Shown in pieces: positions 35,473 to 47,811 of a stretch of 64,000 bases of DNA. Position numbers and translations under genes: made by a program. The notes below the pieces were generated by a model. The model saw nothing but the letters and a program-made list of their open reading frames with translations. It searched no databases and was not told the DNA's origin. The stretch is taken from positions 3,454,784-3,518,783 of the forward strand of contig KL647296.1 in NCBI GenBank assembly GCA_000727475.1, read 5' to 3'. Within the stretch, counting starts at the first letter, position 1; every line of letters begins with the position of its first letter. Origin of the DNA: Sarcocystis neurona. Lineage: Eukaryota > Apicomplexa > Conoidasida > Eucoccidiorida > Sarcocystidae.

Positions 35473-37710
35473 ATTTTTCGGGCTGGACGATGGCACGTGT
35501 CTCCTTGACACACGGCAAATCCGAGACGGTGCTCTCTCACGAACGCAGCGCAGCGGCAGCAGCCATCAGTGACGCAGAGAAGATGGCTCCCTGCGTCGAC
35601 CGACAGTTTCTCACACATCCTGCGTTCCAGGACATGAATCACACCACACCGCAGGCAACGTGATAAAGAACCCGCGAGCGTGTACACAGCGCGTTCGGCG
35701 CTGCCGTCCTACGGCACACCTGACAGTCAAGAAGAGGAATCCTCAACGCGTAACGGGTAGGCGTGACATATTACTACTACCAACGAATCTGTGGAAGTGC
35801 CTACGGCAGAACACTGGAGGGTGCAGAAATCTCAGCGACCACAAGATGTCGAGGGTTCATTACCAGGATTTTTATGTGTCGAGACAGGATGGGTGTTTGT
35901 GAAGTGCGCCTTGTTTGACTTGAAGACAGATTAGTACAACTTACCTAGAGTTTGTTGCACGAGTCAAGGGATGAAACAACAAGCTCTGAAGGGACGCAGC
36001 AGAACACGTAAGCAACTCTGTAGGCGTCCACACGAGGCCGATGGACACCATACTACGGAATTCACGTGTGAATTGCTTCGATAACATTAACAGGAAGAAG
36101 CACAAAGAAGCGAATACGCATTTTGAATCAGTCCAAAATACTCATATATTCTATAAAAGGTTGAGATCAACCTCTGTGTAGCTGTGTGTGTGTCCTTTTG
36201 TCTCTGTAGACCCAGTTGCCGGGTCTCCCGGCGCACAGAGGCTAGAGCGTGCTTTTGCGGGCGACGGCTACCTCTGGGTACATCTCCCTGCGGGAAGGGA
36301 TTGTCGGGTTCCATGTGTGCACCACTCGCTGCACTAGGGCTGAATACAAATGAGTCCGTCTGTCCTCCAAACTCGATCTTGCGTGAGATTGCTAACTCTA
36401 CACATGCTACCAAGTGGAGGAGAAAGCAAAAACACTGAACTTTAAACGGCGGCGACTGAACAGAGGTAGAACCTTCCAAGTGAAAACTGGAAGACTGAGC
36501 CGTTGAGCTCTAGCGTCGACAAGCCTTGCCAGTGGAGGTTCACAGAGGCTTTCTTGGAAGAGCACTTTACGGAGGATGAGAGTCCCGTCTTTGCCGTGAG
36601 CCTTTTTTTGAGGACAGTACACCCTTCTGTGCCGGCGTTGACCTGGGTGTGTGCTCATCTATGTGAAAAGTTGGACAGATGGCCAAATGTGGACACGATA
36701 GCGGCAACCAACACATACGACGGTGGAACGGTAACTACGGAGTGGGAAATAAAAGTACTTGAAACGGCTGAGGAGGAGGCGATTAAGTTGCGTGGAAGTC
36801 AGTACGTGACCCTGCTTTGAGTGCAACCAATGCGTGGGCACCAGATGTGACAGATGAAAGCCGGGAGACGTCGGCGTCGTACAAAGAAAGGAGTCGGCGC
36901 CAAAGCGCATACCCCTTCGAATACATGCGTTAATCAGCAGTTGTCGTCAGCTTTCCTATGTCACGCATTGACGCTCGTAGAAGAGTGTCTACGTCCACGA
37001 TGCAACATGATCTCTACCCCCTCAACTGGCGTCGTTCTACCAGCGAGGTCGCTGAAACACATGTTGAGGGAGCAAAAAGTAGTCAGCCATGCTACACTCC
37101 TGAGAAAGAGTCGATTTGTGGACAAACGGATGAGAGGATCCCTGCGAATTGTGTTCGTGGCAGCAAGTACGGTGTGCCTGCTAGGTTACATCCCGACATG
37201 TAAAACTGGCATCATCACACACCGCAGTTTTCGAATTCGGTTTTCGCCGGAGTACGATCGGAAACTCGTATGCATCTCTCCTTGCGCCTCCAAATAGTTT
37301 GCATTTCTTTCACCCTCCAGTTTGCAAATAGTCCAAATTCGGGTCTATCCGTTTCCCTGAAATATACGTTCTACTAAAACTGTGGTGCTTCCGCGCGTTC
37401 AATGCAGTGTACATTTATTTTTCATCAAAACTAATTTACGATTCTGTCTCCGATACCTACATACGTGCAGTTGGGCGTGTCCATGTTCAACCGTTTAATG
37501 TGGCAGAGGATACGTTCCAGTAGCGCCTGCTGAGTATCACACTTCAACATGCAGTAGTAGCAGCTGACTGCTGCGACGCATCGCCCCGGGGTCACTTCGA
37601 AAAGGCGTCTTCGACGCCTTACCTTCCAAATGCGCTAGCGTGCGCTCTTCTCTGGTTCTGAGAACAACTACGTACTGTGAACGTTACTGGTGGAGAAAAT
37701 CAGATCGGAG
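35473..37710. other. Repeat-poor stretch with coding-like islands
   Basis: No firm gene. The most coding-like piece is at 36503-36820 (+), listed separately. A frame at 37128-37296 (+) starts MRGSLRIVFVAASTVCLLG, which resembles a signal peptide, and stops 37 codons later without a recognised domain. Confidence 0.35.
36503..36820 (+). CDS. Possible terminal exon, unrecognised
   Basis: Open frame of about 105 codons to TGA without an ATG start. It has a protein-like composition (WRFTEAFLEEHFTEDESP, then TEWEIKVLETAEEEAIK). Candidate acceptors lie just upstream (CTCTAG near 36512, GCCAG near 36530). I could not match it to Eimeria surface antigens or any other family. Confidence 0.22.
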   Translation: MSSSVDKPCQWRFTEAFLEEHFTEDESPVFAVSLFLRTVHPSVPALTWVCAHLCEKLDRWPNVDTIAATNTYDGGTVTTEWEIKVLETAEEEAIKLRGSQYVTLL

Positions 37711-37890
37711 CTGAAGCCGTCTGTATCAAATCATCCCACTGAAGGGCTTCCGGGCAATCCTTTCACCACTTTCAGGTGGTTGTGTTTCGACGGTGCGTGG
37801 CTGAAGCTGTCTGCATCAATCCGTCCCCGAAGGACTTCCAGCCAATTTGTTCACCACTTGCAGCTCTTTGGCTGTGTTGAGGCAGAGTGC
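37711..37890. repeat. 90-bp tandem duplication, diverged
   Basis: Copies 37711-37800 and 37801-37890, each starting CTGAAGC-GTCTG and containing TTCACCACTT. A small deletion in the second copy shifts any shared reading frame. Confidence 0.75.
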
Positions 37891-40800
37891 CTGTTCTGCG
37901 TTTGAGTGAAGGAGCACCTCTTTACTTTTTTGCAGCTTTGGTAGAAAACGAAACGGCAGTTCCTAACTTTCACACCAGATGCAAACCGCCAGCCCCTTGC
38001 CCATGTGACGACGCCGAGCAGCCACTGGTGATCCTCATGCTACTAGCGTCACCAAGCGTGCAGATGCAGCCTCACCGTCGGAAAAGTTTGTGGTGGTCTC
38101 ATCAGATGGACATGCGGAAGACTGCGGGCTAGCCGGCCCTTGCGTCGGCGCTGTACACAATGCGGGGAACCATGTGTTAAAAGGAAGGAAGATCTTTTAG
38201 TCTCCTGTTGGACAAATGATACCAGTACTCAAAAGTGCGAACACAGGCCCTATTGGTTTTGAATGCCGCAGAAGCATCCGCGACACTAACTACACAGTTG
38301 CTGGGTGAAACAAAACCAGCGTCGTTTCGGATATCCTTCTAGCGCGACGACAACTGTGGTTGATCCAACGGGACTTCCCTTCTTGCGTCCGAACTGTGCT
38401 GCTTGTGTTCCCGATTCAACAAGGAAACAACAACCAAGGGAAATCTACTGGCAATGAACCCGCCACGGTATGAACGTTGCAGCGTCTTTCTGCGGCGGCT
38501 TCTGTAAAATGAGGTGTAGCCGCCGACACCAATAATTAGGTCCAGAGGCCTCAGCACTGCATTACGTCGACCCACAGCGCTTCGGGGGTGCTCAAGAGTC
38601 ATCAGTCCACCACATGTAGAAACTGTCTACTCACATTGCGGAGCACTTTGAGTGGAAGTAGACTGTTTCGACCGCTCAAACCCTACTGAACGATGATGTG
38701 AACATCAACCGTGCTTTGCACGAATACAAGAACTTTGATGTGAGCATCAACCACGGTGGCTACATATGTACCCCCCCAGGAGTGGGTGTCAATCACAACT
38801 TTTTGAACGAAACTACCCCTGTCGCCGTCTCCAGTGTACAGAGCATGCCGGAGCAATGCCGGTTCATAGCACGACTAGACATCCGCGCGTCCACCAAAAG
38901 GAGCAGCACGAACCGCTTGAAGCCAGTTTTATGAGCCCGAGCTATAATTTACACTGCAAACACCTGCGGGTACGCCGTTCAGCTCTTGCGAGCTTCCTGC
39001 TAACGAAAGGCTTCGTTTGGGTCAGGTTCACGAATACATGGCACACCTGTACTGGCTGCTGAGAGGCAAGGAATATTCGTTGATAGCATACCCAGAGGAA
39101 CATTCGTGCGCAACTATAGGTAGAGGAAGTATCATTCGGGAAGTTTGCCCAGCAGTCTCTTTCTCCCCGTCTAGCTCTTCACCAATTTCGGACAATAGTC
39201 TCACTGTACAGTCTCCTTCCTGCACATGCCGCGGGCGTCTATGTCCTCGAAATACTTCTCCCGTCGTTGCATCATCCAGCGTGGTGACACCGTGGCATGT
39301 GGTCTGACTAGATGCGACTCAAATGGTAGCGTAGACGAGCAATGCTGAAATCATTTAATGACGCTTTCCGAGGTCGACATAAAGTTTTTTGCCGCTGAAG
39401 ACAGCCAAAGGATGCGGCGAGCCATACCTTCCAGTTATGAACTGCAGATACTTCGGCTGAGCGGTTAACGCTCGCCAAGTGATAACAAACCGCGCGATGT
39501 AGGCTTTTTCTCGTCGAGGTGTTGACACGCGTCCCTTCTTCAGAACTCTCACTTACAGCTTACGGTATGAGTTGAATTCGTTGGTATTTGACGGTGGCTG
39601 ACTCACAACCGACCACGTTCTTTGGACGACAGAGCGCTTTTATGAGGACGGGAAGGAAATCCATTGCTTTGAAAAGTCGCAACTGTCACGCCCTCTGTGC
39701 TGTGGGAAGGAGTCAATCGAAGACCCTTTCGGCTCCAGAGGATGTGCGGGTGATGAGCTACCTTCCACGAGCAATTCGTGGTGTGCACCACCTCACACGG
39801 AGCCAGTACTCTCTCCGCTGCTAGGGGACGTGAACAGTTCTCAATTGGAGACGACAGTTTGACTGCAAGTCGCCCAGGATCGGTATTGACGTATTCCTAT
39901 TTCCCTCTGCACCTCGGCACAGCTTCCTCTGTTCACCACGAACAAATGTAGCTGAAGTGTGTTTGTACCATGCACTTTCTAGTTACGGGCTTAGGGGCGC
40001 GATTAAGTGCGTCGTCAGCTCTCTTCCGCAATTAATCACTCGGGGTAATACGTGGGAGCATATTTAACGGTTCGACTAAAATATCTATCGCCGTACCGTT
40101 GTCGTTGTCGGAGAGGTTCCAAGAAGGGTGAATGCATCGCCAAACACGTCTCGAGGCGTGAACAAACACTCTTATAGGAAGCAGGGGTGTTCCTATCAAC
40201 GCGCCCTGCAGCTGGTACTCACCTATTGAAGGTCAACCAACGACTCCATTGCGAGTGTGTCGTCGTCGTCGTCGGGACGTATGCCGGTACCGTTTGTAGC
40301 GACGATGTTGATGCCACGGAGGCAACTCCGGTACGCATGTGCCCTCCGTAAATGTCGGTACAGCACGTTCTTTACTAGATGCGCCGACACATGCCAGAGT
40401 GTTTATGATTCTCCACCGTAAGTTCTCCATACACGGTCGTCTCTCTGTGTGGCTGTGAGCAGCACTGCTCACTTGATCTCAACCTTGTGTGACCCCCTAC
40501 GGCCTCTAAGCTGACGCGTGGAGACTTTGTCGCCTGAGCCAAAGTTGCTTCAGGCGGGTCCCACGACGTGTGGTCTTTGAATTGTCACCATAAGATCTTC
40601 TCTCAGACTGTGTTGTGCAAAATTTTGCTCCGTTGACCTCAGCCTACGCGAAGAGCTCCGGCCTGTGGTGGTGACAACCATGGACTGTGTCAATTGCTCA
40701 GATGTTCTCAAAGGCCGATCCTGGATCAACGTATGGCAGCAGCAGCAGCGGCAGCTGGATAGCGTCACAGTCACTGTGTCAATTCGAAAGGACATCTGGG

Positions 40801-43314
40801 ACACCGACGCTGCAACGCGGAGAGGGGCAGCTTTAGCCCTAATGATGCATGTATCCCTTTACATCCCCTACTACCGCTTTTCCTTTTGCACTGACAGCTT
40901 TTGAGTTCCACAATGCACACTAGGGCTCCAGTCGCGTTACCAAAACTGGAGCTGTTTTACGTGCTGCCGTGCTGCCGTACACCTCGTGGAATTTTACGTA
41001 CTTTGGCGATGAAGCCGTCGCATCTACACCCAGGCGCCCCCAATTGTACACTCGGACGGACTCAACGGCCTCACGGCATTGAGAACTAAAACAACCTATG
41101 TCCAGGGACGATTTTTTCTCCTCAACTATCTGTTTCCTCAGGTTCATGGATACCTGACGCAAGCACATTGACGCATCTTAAATAAGCACGTGATGTCTTG
41201 CATTCTCGAAGATGACTAGGCTTTGGGGCGAATCGACACCAGCAAGAGATGCTAAGCTTCAAGCGCCAGTGGGTCGTGTTGGTGATGGCTGTACCGTCAA
41301 TACTCTTTACCTCGAGGACCACTGTAATACGGAATCCGCGACGCTATCTGCCGTCACCGCCATAGCCGTCACGAGGATGTGCATAAGTTCGTGCGCTTGT
41401 CTTCGGAACTTCCACAATGGCGCTTCCCAGAATAGTGGGTTGTGCGGTTGCCATTGAGAATCAATCACTCCTACCTCATCGGTCCGTTCCCACCTCCAAT
41501 ATAAGGCAGTAATGTCTAGTTTGCCGTAGCATCAGCACTGTGATTTCCCTCACTGCTTACGTGGGTAAGCCCACGTAGGAGAAATGCAATTGTAGACACG
41601 CAAAGAGTCAAGAAAAATGGGATGTGTACATACATAACTATACGCGAAAGTACCGATAAGTACGTGTTTACACGCGTCGTACATGCAAGTTGTGTCATAC
41701 AGACGGACAAATGACAGGTGCACCGGCAGCATTCCACAGGCAAGTACCCCGCAGCTACCTCCAGGTTCTTCGGGAAATTTCAACAGAGAGGAAGCCGTGT
41801 TCGAAACCCATCGCATTGCTAACATCCGCTGACATGAGACCTGCCCTTAACGCATCGTTCTTCAATTCTGAGTTGTCATACGGTGCTACCCGCCCAACCT
41901 GAACTTTTGCTACGATGAGGATACTTTTAGCACTTCGACAGTGACAACGCCGGTAATCTTTGACGTCAAGGCAAGGACCTTCCACGAAATTCGCTGTGAA
42001 AGGCCACAATGCCTCACTGGGCCGTACACGGTGTGCTGCATAGAAGCGATCTACGTGTCTGTACGTATCTTCCCTTCCTATATACGCCCCCCTGTGCTGA
42101 GGCAGAACTCAGTGCAGATGAAGGGTAATTTCTCTTCAGTGCGATTAGATGTCAGACAAGAGAGTTGCAAAACATAGATGGTCTATCACCGAAGACACTG
42201 AGCCACAATTATATTTTCCATGAGTCACTGTTCGGGAAATACCTGGAATAATATCCTTGACAACGCACTGCTAAACTTATGTTTAAGACTTCTACCCAGG
42301 GTTGGACGCCAGCCATCCCCAAATGATAAACTCCCTGCTCTGGAGATGCCGTGTTCATGGAGAATGAGACCGCCGTGCATAGCCACGACTTAGATTGAGC
42401 GGTGTGCAGTTTCACACGTTTGATCAAACCTCACGGGCTGGTGCTGCTTGATTCTCGGCTTCAACCTCAGCAGCGACACTGCGACGTGCAGAAGCTCAGG
42501 CATCATAGTCACACGTATCAATGCGCGCCCACCTACCAGCGCATCTCTATCTACGTGAAATTTGTGTATATTTGTCGCTCCAGGGCAATACCTTTCCGAC
42601 ACCACGCTATTCGTGAACAACCTTGTGGTCTGTTCAAAGTTGGCTGCATTGCTCGATATATCCGAGCGTATTTATGCCGTTGACTGAGACTTCTCTCGGC
42701 AGTGCCTCAGCAAGGCAAAATGCTTAGAAACGAGCACCACAGCACTTCGCGAGTACAAGAGATGGCAACGGTCGTGCGTGTCAGATTCATACGTCCCCCA
42801 GCTGTTGCTTGCGTCACTGTGAAGTTCAACTACGCGTTAACACGGAACGGCAATAACGGCCCTGTATTCTTGCACAACTGGATGCACACCCTTGAGTTGC
42901 TGTACTGTATCGTGTTCGAGAAGTCCCTAGTCGTTGAAGAGGGGGGCGTTTGACGCAGGAGACACTTTAAAGATTCTCAGGCTTGTTACAGTCTCCTCCA
43001 CCCACGGTCTTGGCCTGTTCGACAAAAAAAGAGGAGAGACCGAGGTTGCTCCGCGTAACGGAGCAACTGTTACGGAGTAGAGATGTTCTTACAAAGTACC
43101 CTGAAGCGGGCGCGGCTATTCGAGGCCGGGGATGAATGTGACGAAATTACTATTAGAGACATAGATGAGAATAGGTCAGAAAAGTGTGGTCGTAAACAAT
43201 TTACTGCTGAACGAATGAAGCAGACATCTCCAGCGAAATGAGTATTGTGTTGACCCTGCACTGCACCGTGCCTTCAGTTCTCTTCCGCATGGTTTCCGAT
43301 TCTGACCACCAAAA
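37891..43314. other. Repeat-poor stretch, no firm gene
   Basis: Short frames only. 38698-38934 (+) and 39017-39307 (+) read like protein and could be neighbouring exons, but I cannot link them with confidence. A short CAG run lies at 40735-40752. A perfect hairpin lies at 43045-43067. No RNA gene or mobile element recognised. Confidence 0.4.
43045..43067. repeat. Perfect 9-bp inverted repeat
   Basis: GTTGCTCCG and CGGAGCAAC flank a 5-base loop (43054-43058). It is followed by a further TTACGGAG echo. Not followed by a T run; function unknown. Confidence 0.8.
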
Positions 43315-43793
43315 ATGCGTACACACCCCGGCCTTAGGCCCCGTCTTCCTGTCCTTTCTGCGCTCCTGCTAGGGTGCCGCGTTGCGCCTGCTATTACGTT
43401 GTCACACTCTCTCTGGATTGCTGTTCTGAGGATGGACAGGTTTCTTCCGGGTGCCTTGCTGCTTTGCCCCAAGCGGTGCAAATACACGAAGAGTGCTGCT
43501 GACTGTGGAGAACGTAGCGCATTTCAGCCGCGCTTCCACCTTCGAAAAGATTGCCTTTATGCCGTCGTCCTCAACTTGTGCGGGGTGGCTCAAACGCGAA
43601 CAAGACGAGATATGATCTCTGGGGGGAAACCGAAAGAACTGCGCGTAACGCCGCTTCACAGACATTGTCTTTGGACAGTGCGAGGTCATTTCGTGCCACG
43701 TATCACGTCCTTTTTTCGGCGCTTCACTCAAGAGCGGTCTCAGCGAAACTTTACTGGAAAAGTGAATGCGCGTGGACGCCCTTGTTCTCCTCG
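43315..43793 (+). CDS. Possible first exon with signal-like N-terminus
   Basis: ATG-initiated frame of about 159 codons that runs into a consensus donor (GTAAGT at 43794). The N-terminus (PRLPVLSALLLGCRVAPA) could be a signal peptide or signal anchor. The rest is basic and Cys-containing with no recognised domain. No downstream exon could be chosen: a 200-codon open frame at 43766-44368 overlaps the donor in another frame. Low certainty. Confidence 0.25.
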
Positions 43794-46700
43794 GTAAGTC
43801 TTGCGGTCCATGTTTCCGCGGCAAAACTGTGGTCCCGTTTCGCATTCACCACAGGAGAACTCGTTCCAGCTTAGGTACTAATGGACGAGAGCTCGTGGTT
43901 TCATGGGACCAAAGTCATAACACACAAACGTGCTCGTGTAAACTGTGGCCACCCGGGAAAACTAAACCTTCGTATTGTACAGGAGGCCGCATCCACAGTC
44001 ACATTTTGTCGTGGTTGGTTACGAGCCCTCGAGCAATCACAAGAAAACGCCGAGTCCTCTGGCATGTTGTCAAAAGCGAATGCAGTACTGTCCTTCTCGC
44101 ATTGTCGTCCACGCACGTAAAGGATAAAGAGCCATGTGACGAATATCTTAGCACGGAAGTGTTATCCTGTGCGTGGAGCAGGCAGCGAAATGGGCAAGTG
44201 GAGAAGACATACGTGTCCGTGAAACTGCCGTATATCTCTTATATTTGTGTTTTGTACGGTTTTCAAGTGAAGGTGTGGATGCACACTTGTTTTTGCATTT
44301 GCGTCACAAATCACACCAATAACACCTACCTACGCTTCTACCACGGTGACAACTCGTGTGTATGGTAAGTAGGCATTGCACAGTGAGACACGTAGGTGGA
44401 AATATACTTCTGCACTGTCGGAATCCACATACAGGAGGGCATTTGACGTGACTTGCCGGAGGAATGGATGATAAGCCTACACTAGCACAGCGTCAATTCA
44501 TGGACACAGCGGGCTCTGGTATACACGTTCGTGCACAAGAAAACGGCGCGTACAGATGGTGGCGGACAAAACTGCACTCACCATATCGTTCTGGCTTGTC
44601 AAGTAGGTGTCTCAAGGATGGATTTATGTACCGTTGTGGCCAGCTACCGCTCTCGCTTTAGACGTTTTCAGCAGTACGTCATTATTTCTGAAGCGGAGAC
44701 CGACTTTCTTGGTATGGGGACAACAGATATACTTACGGCCGCTTGTTCGGCGTCCAAAGTGTAATTAAAGAACGAGTTGGAGGTAGACCTCGACGTGACT
44801 GAATTTTTTTCTGTTCCTGCACACGTGTGCTTTGTATACCATCTGAAGCTCTATCCGTGCTGTCTACTCCTGCAGCAGTTCCACGAGTCAGCCAGTGGGC
44901 TCTCCCCATATTCAAGTAGAATACAGGTTTTCCTCTACTGCTTCATCCCAGCAAAGGTTTCTTTACATTCTGAGTGTTCCGAAGAACATGGTTTGCTACA
45001 ACAGAGCCGCGCGCGAGTGCTTTTTCCCCTAGTCCCTGCCGATCCCTCGCTTCACGGGTACAAGTGCTTCTGACGGGCGGTGATATTGATTAGCGGAGCT
45101 TCGAGTACGTGTTATGAATGGATGGTCAACTGCAGTATCTTACACAGGTCGAAGTGTTTGTCTGGTTGGAACGATTCACAAGCGCAGAAGTAGATGTGCG
45201 TGTATTTATTTGCCTTCGTTGCCATGACTCTGCGCTCGGCTGCCCAAACAAAGAGAAAGTTTGTGTCGTCGAACTCACGTGCATACGCGTAAAGCTATAT
45301 ACCTTTTCTTGTGTACGCATGCGCGCGTGTGTGGTAGTCAATGAACCCACTTACGCGAAGTGATCAGCCTGGTTGTAACAGTTGGTATGACAGTTTCTAC
45401 GCATGTTTCTTGGTATCTTGTTGAGCATTGTTGAAGGGAGGTGTGATTCCGACGTCTTCTCCTGTCATGAAGTGTGAAGAGCTTCGCGAGAACTGCCAGC
45501 GTACTGCTTGCGCAAAGATTGAATGAGGACGAGGGGCCGACGGCAGCAGAAACAGTTGGCGGAGTGTCGAATTGCTTTTTCGGTGAAGTGATAGCTGTAC
45601 AGCAGGTTTACCGATAATTCTGTTCAAACACGAACTTGCTACAGACAGGTTTGCACAATGCCTGCTCCTCCCCCTCCCCTTCCGCTCTGCGCTACCTGAT
45701 GTCTACTTTCTGTCTGCTACTATGTGTCCACCCAAGCAGCAACAACCCTCTCTTCAGTGGCACGTACCTGTGTCAGCATTTTTTTGTAAACGTGACTACG
45801 TGAAGAGGAACAGATACAATCCCATAAGAGAGATCTTGTTCTCCTTCTTGGAAGTTCACTTCATCTTATGTGACGCTACTACTAGAATCTTCCGCCTGAC
45901 AAGGATTATTCAAATTCAACTTCCTTACTCTACCTGTCCTGTTCAGCTCCCTTGTTTCTGTCATTACCAATGCTTGTACGTCACTCGTTCGGCTCTTCAG
46001 CACCTTTATATTGCTGCTGTCCTCCTTGCGGCATTGCTGCGGGTCCGTTAGTGAACCTTGATATACACTGGTTGTGTCCGGCTGTCCGTCGCCTGTCGTA
46101 CTGAACACTTTTTTCGGCAATCAGACGGCTAGACAAACGACTAGCACCTTCTGGAATAGTAAATGGCAGACTGTGCAGTGCGACCTACGGCATAAGATAT
46201 TTGACTTCGGTGCGCGTCAACCTCCGCGTATTAGTCGGTGCAGGAAATGCTGCGCCCGCAAGATCTCTGCGGGGGCGTTTGTTCTACTCACGGAAAGGAA
46301 AACAGCGCAAACGCGATAAGACGAACGCAGGGCAGCTGCAACACCTCAAATCCCTATTTTACATAAGGAAAGAAAGTCACAAATGAATGTCACGACTACG
46401 TCGCCGGAAACCTAGCTGCGTAAGCTCTTGAATTGTTACTTTATTTCACTACGTGCAGTGAGTCCTATCGGGAAAAAGACAAGTCACATACATGAAATTT
46501 AAACGAGTGTTGCAGCGTAGGTCTTATAAAGTCAGCCCAAGGGGAAACAAGCGTATGTGGATGGTGCACAAGCGTCACGGTCTCGCTAATTGTCACACTC
46601 GCAGTTTTAGCGATTATGACGTTAGCACTGACGTCGCGTCTTGATCCACATTCACCAAGGAAAGAATGCAGCTTGTTCGCCTTGTGCTAACACTGCGGTC

Positions 46701-47811
46701 TACTTGCTGTCAGCTGCAGTAGCTGGTGACGCAGTTGTTTCAATTTGTGACGGGTGAATTCGCCTCGTGCCCTACGGCTCCTATTGACCAGAGTCGACTA
46801 GAGTCGACTACGCCCTTAGTCAGGGCGTGAGGCTGCATTTTTTAAAAAAATTAGCAGCGTGTTGCCTCTCCTGTTTATGCAGGTCCTCTTAACTGCACTT
46901 CGCTGTTCCGTAGAGCGTAGACCTGCAGTAACAAGCGGAAAATAAGCACTGGTATGGTGCGCTCTGCAAATGTTGGTGTAACCCAAATGCTACATCACAA
47001 GAGCATCCAGTGTGAAGCACAAGATGGTTTCTTTCTCGAAATTGAAGAGGTGCTTAAGTGCACGCACGTACACGTGTGCACATCTGAAAAAACATATATA
47101 CGCATAACTGGGGACCTGTAAAGAAGCAGTTCAGTAGGAACAAGGGTGCTTGAGTCGGCAGTACGCACAGTGTCAACGGCAGCTAGCTGCTCTGGAAACG
47201 GTGTGTCGTTCACGTGTATACTGCGCGGCGAGGATAAAGGAAGAGTTGATTATCTTTTCTGTGCTTCTGCAAGGGAGAGGTGCCCAGGGCAACAAAGTCC
47301 AGACACAATATCAAGACACTTTAACGTTCACCCTGACAAGGGGAAGCAAGAGCTGCCACACGTTGAGATTCTAACTTGGCCGCAGAGGGGCGAGCCAGCT
47401 GTTTTGCTGACATCGAGTGGGAGCGCACAACGCAGATATTTTAGGGCAGTTCCTGCAGCGACAGGTTCCGTAACTGTGTCTAGAGCGGTCCAGCCTTGGC
47501 GAAAGTAGATACAAGCACGTACATGCCTATATGTAGGTGATCATGCTATAGAATTGTTTATGTGAGGGGGCACAGATGCGCTTGTCTGGGGGCACGCAGG
47601 TGCGTGTGCAATCATGTCTACTGTACACTGACACATGTATACACACAAGCAACCACCTGCATATTACGAACACTTGCAGACAAAAACGTACCCGTCAAGA
47701 ACGCTCAGAAAGCGCACAAATGTCATTGTTGTCTACCCGTAGGATTCCGGGAGGCCCTTACTTCCACTGAAAAGGTTCCCTTACCTGTTCCGCTTGCACG
47801 CCTCAGCAGCC
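43794..47811. other. No firm gene up to the dynein start
   Basis: Contains frames at 43766-44368 and 45118-45363 (+) without recognised motifs. A 10-bp AGAGTCGACT direct repeat lies at 46792-46812, beside a small ACGCCC/GGGCGT hairpin. 46380-47140 shows nothing. The dynein promoter and leader presumably lie in the last kilobase. Confidence 0.4.

Noticed and set aside
29406..36479. Shared GGQT-SFVF peptide between a plus-strand frame near 29490 and a minus-strand frame near 36370
   Set aside because: The match covers under 30 bases with no flanking similarity. A rough estimate for this much sequence makes several such matches expected by chance.
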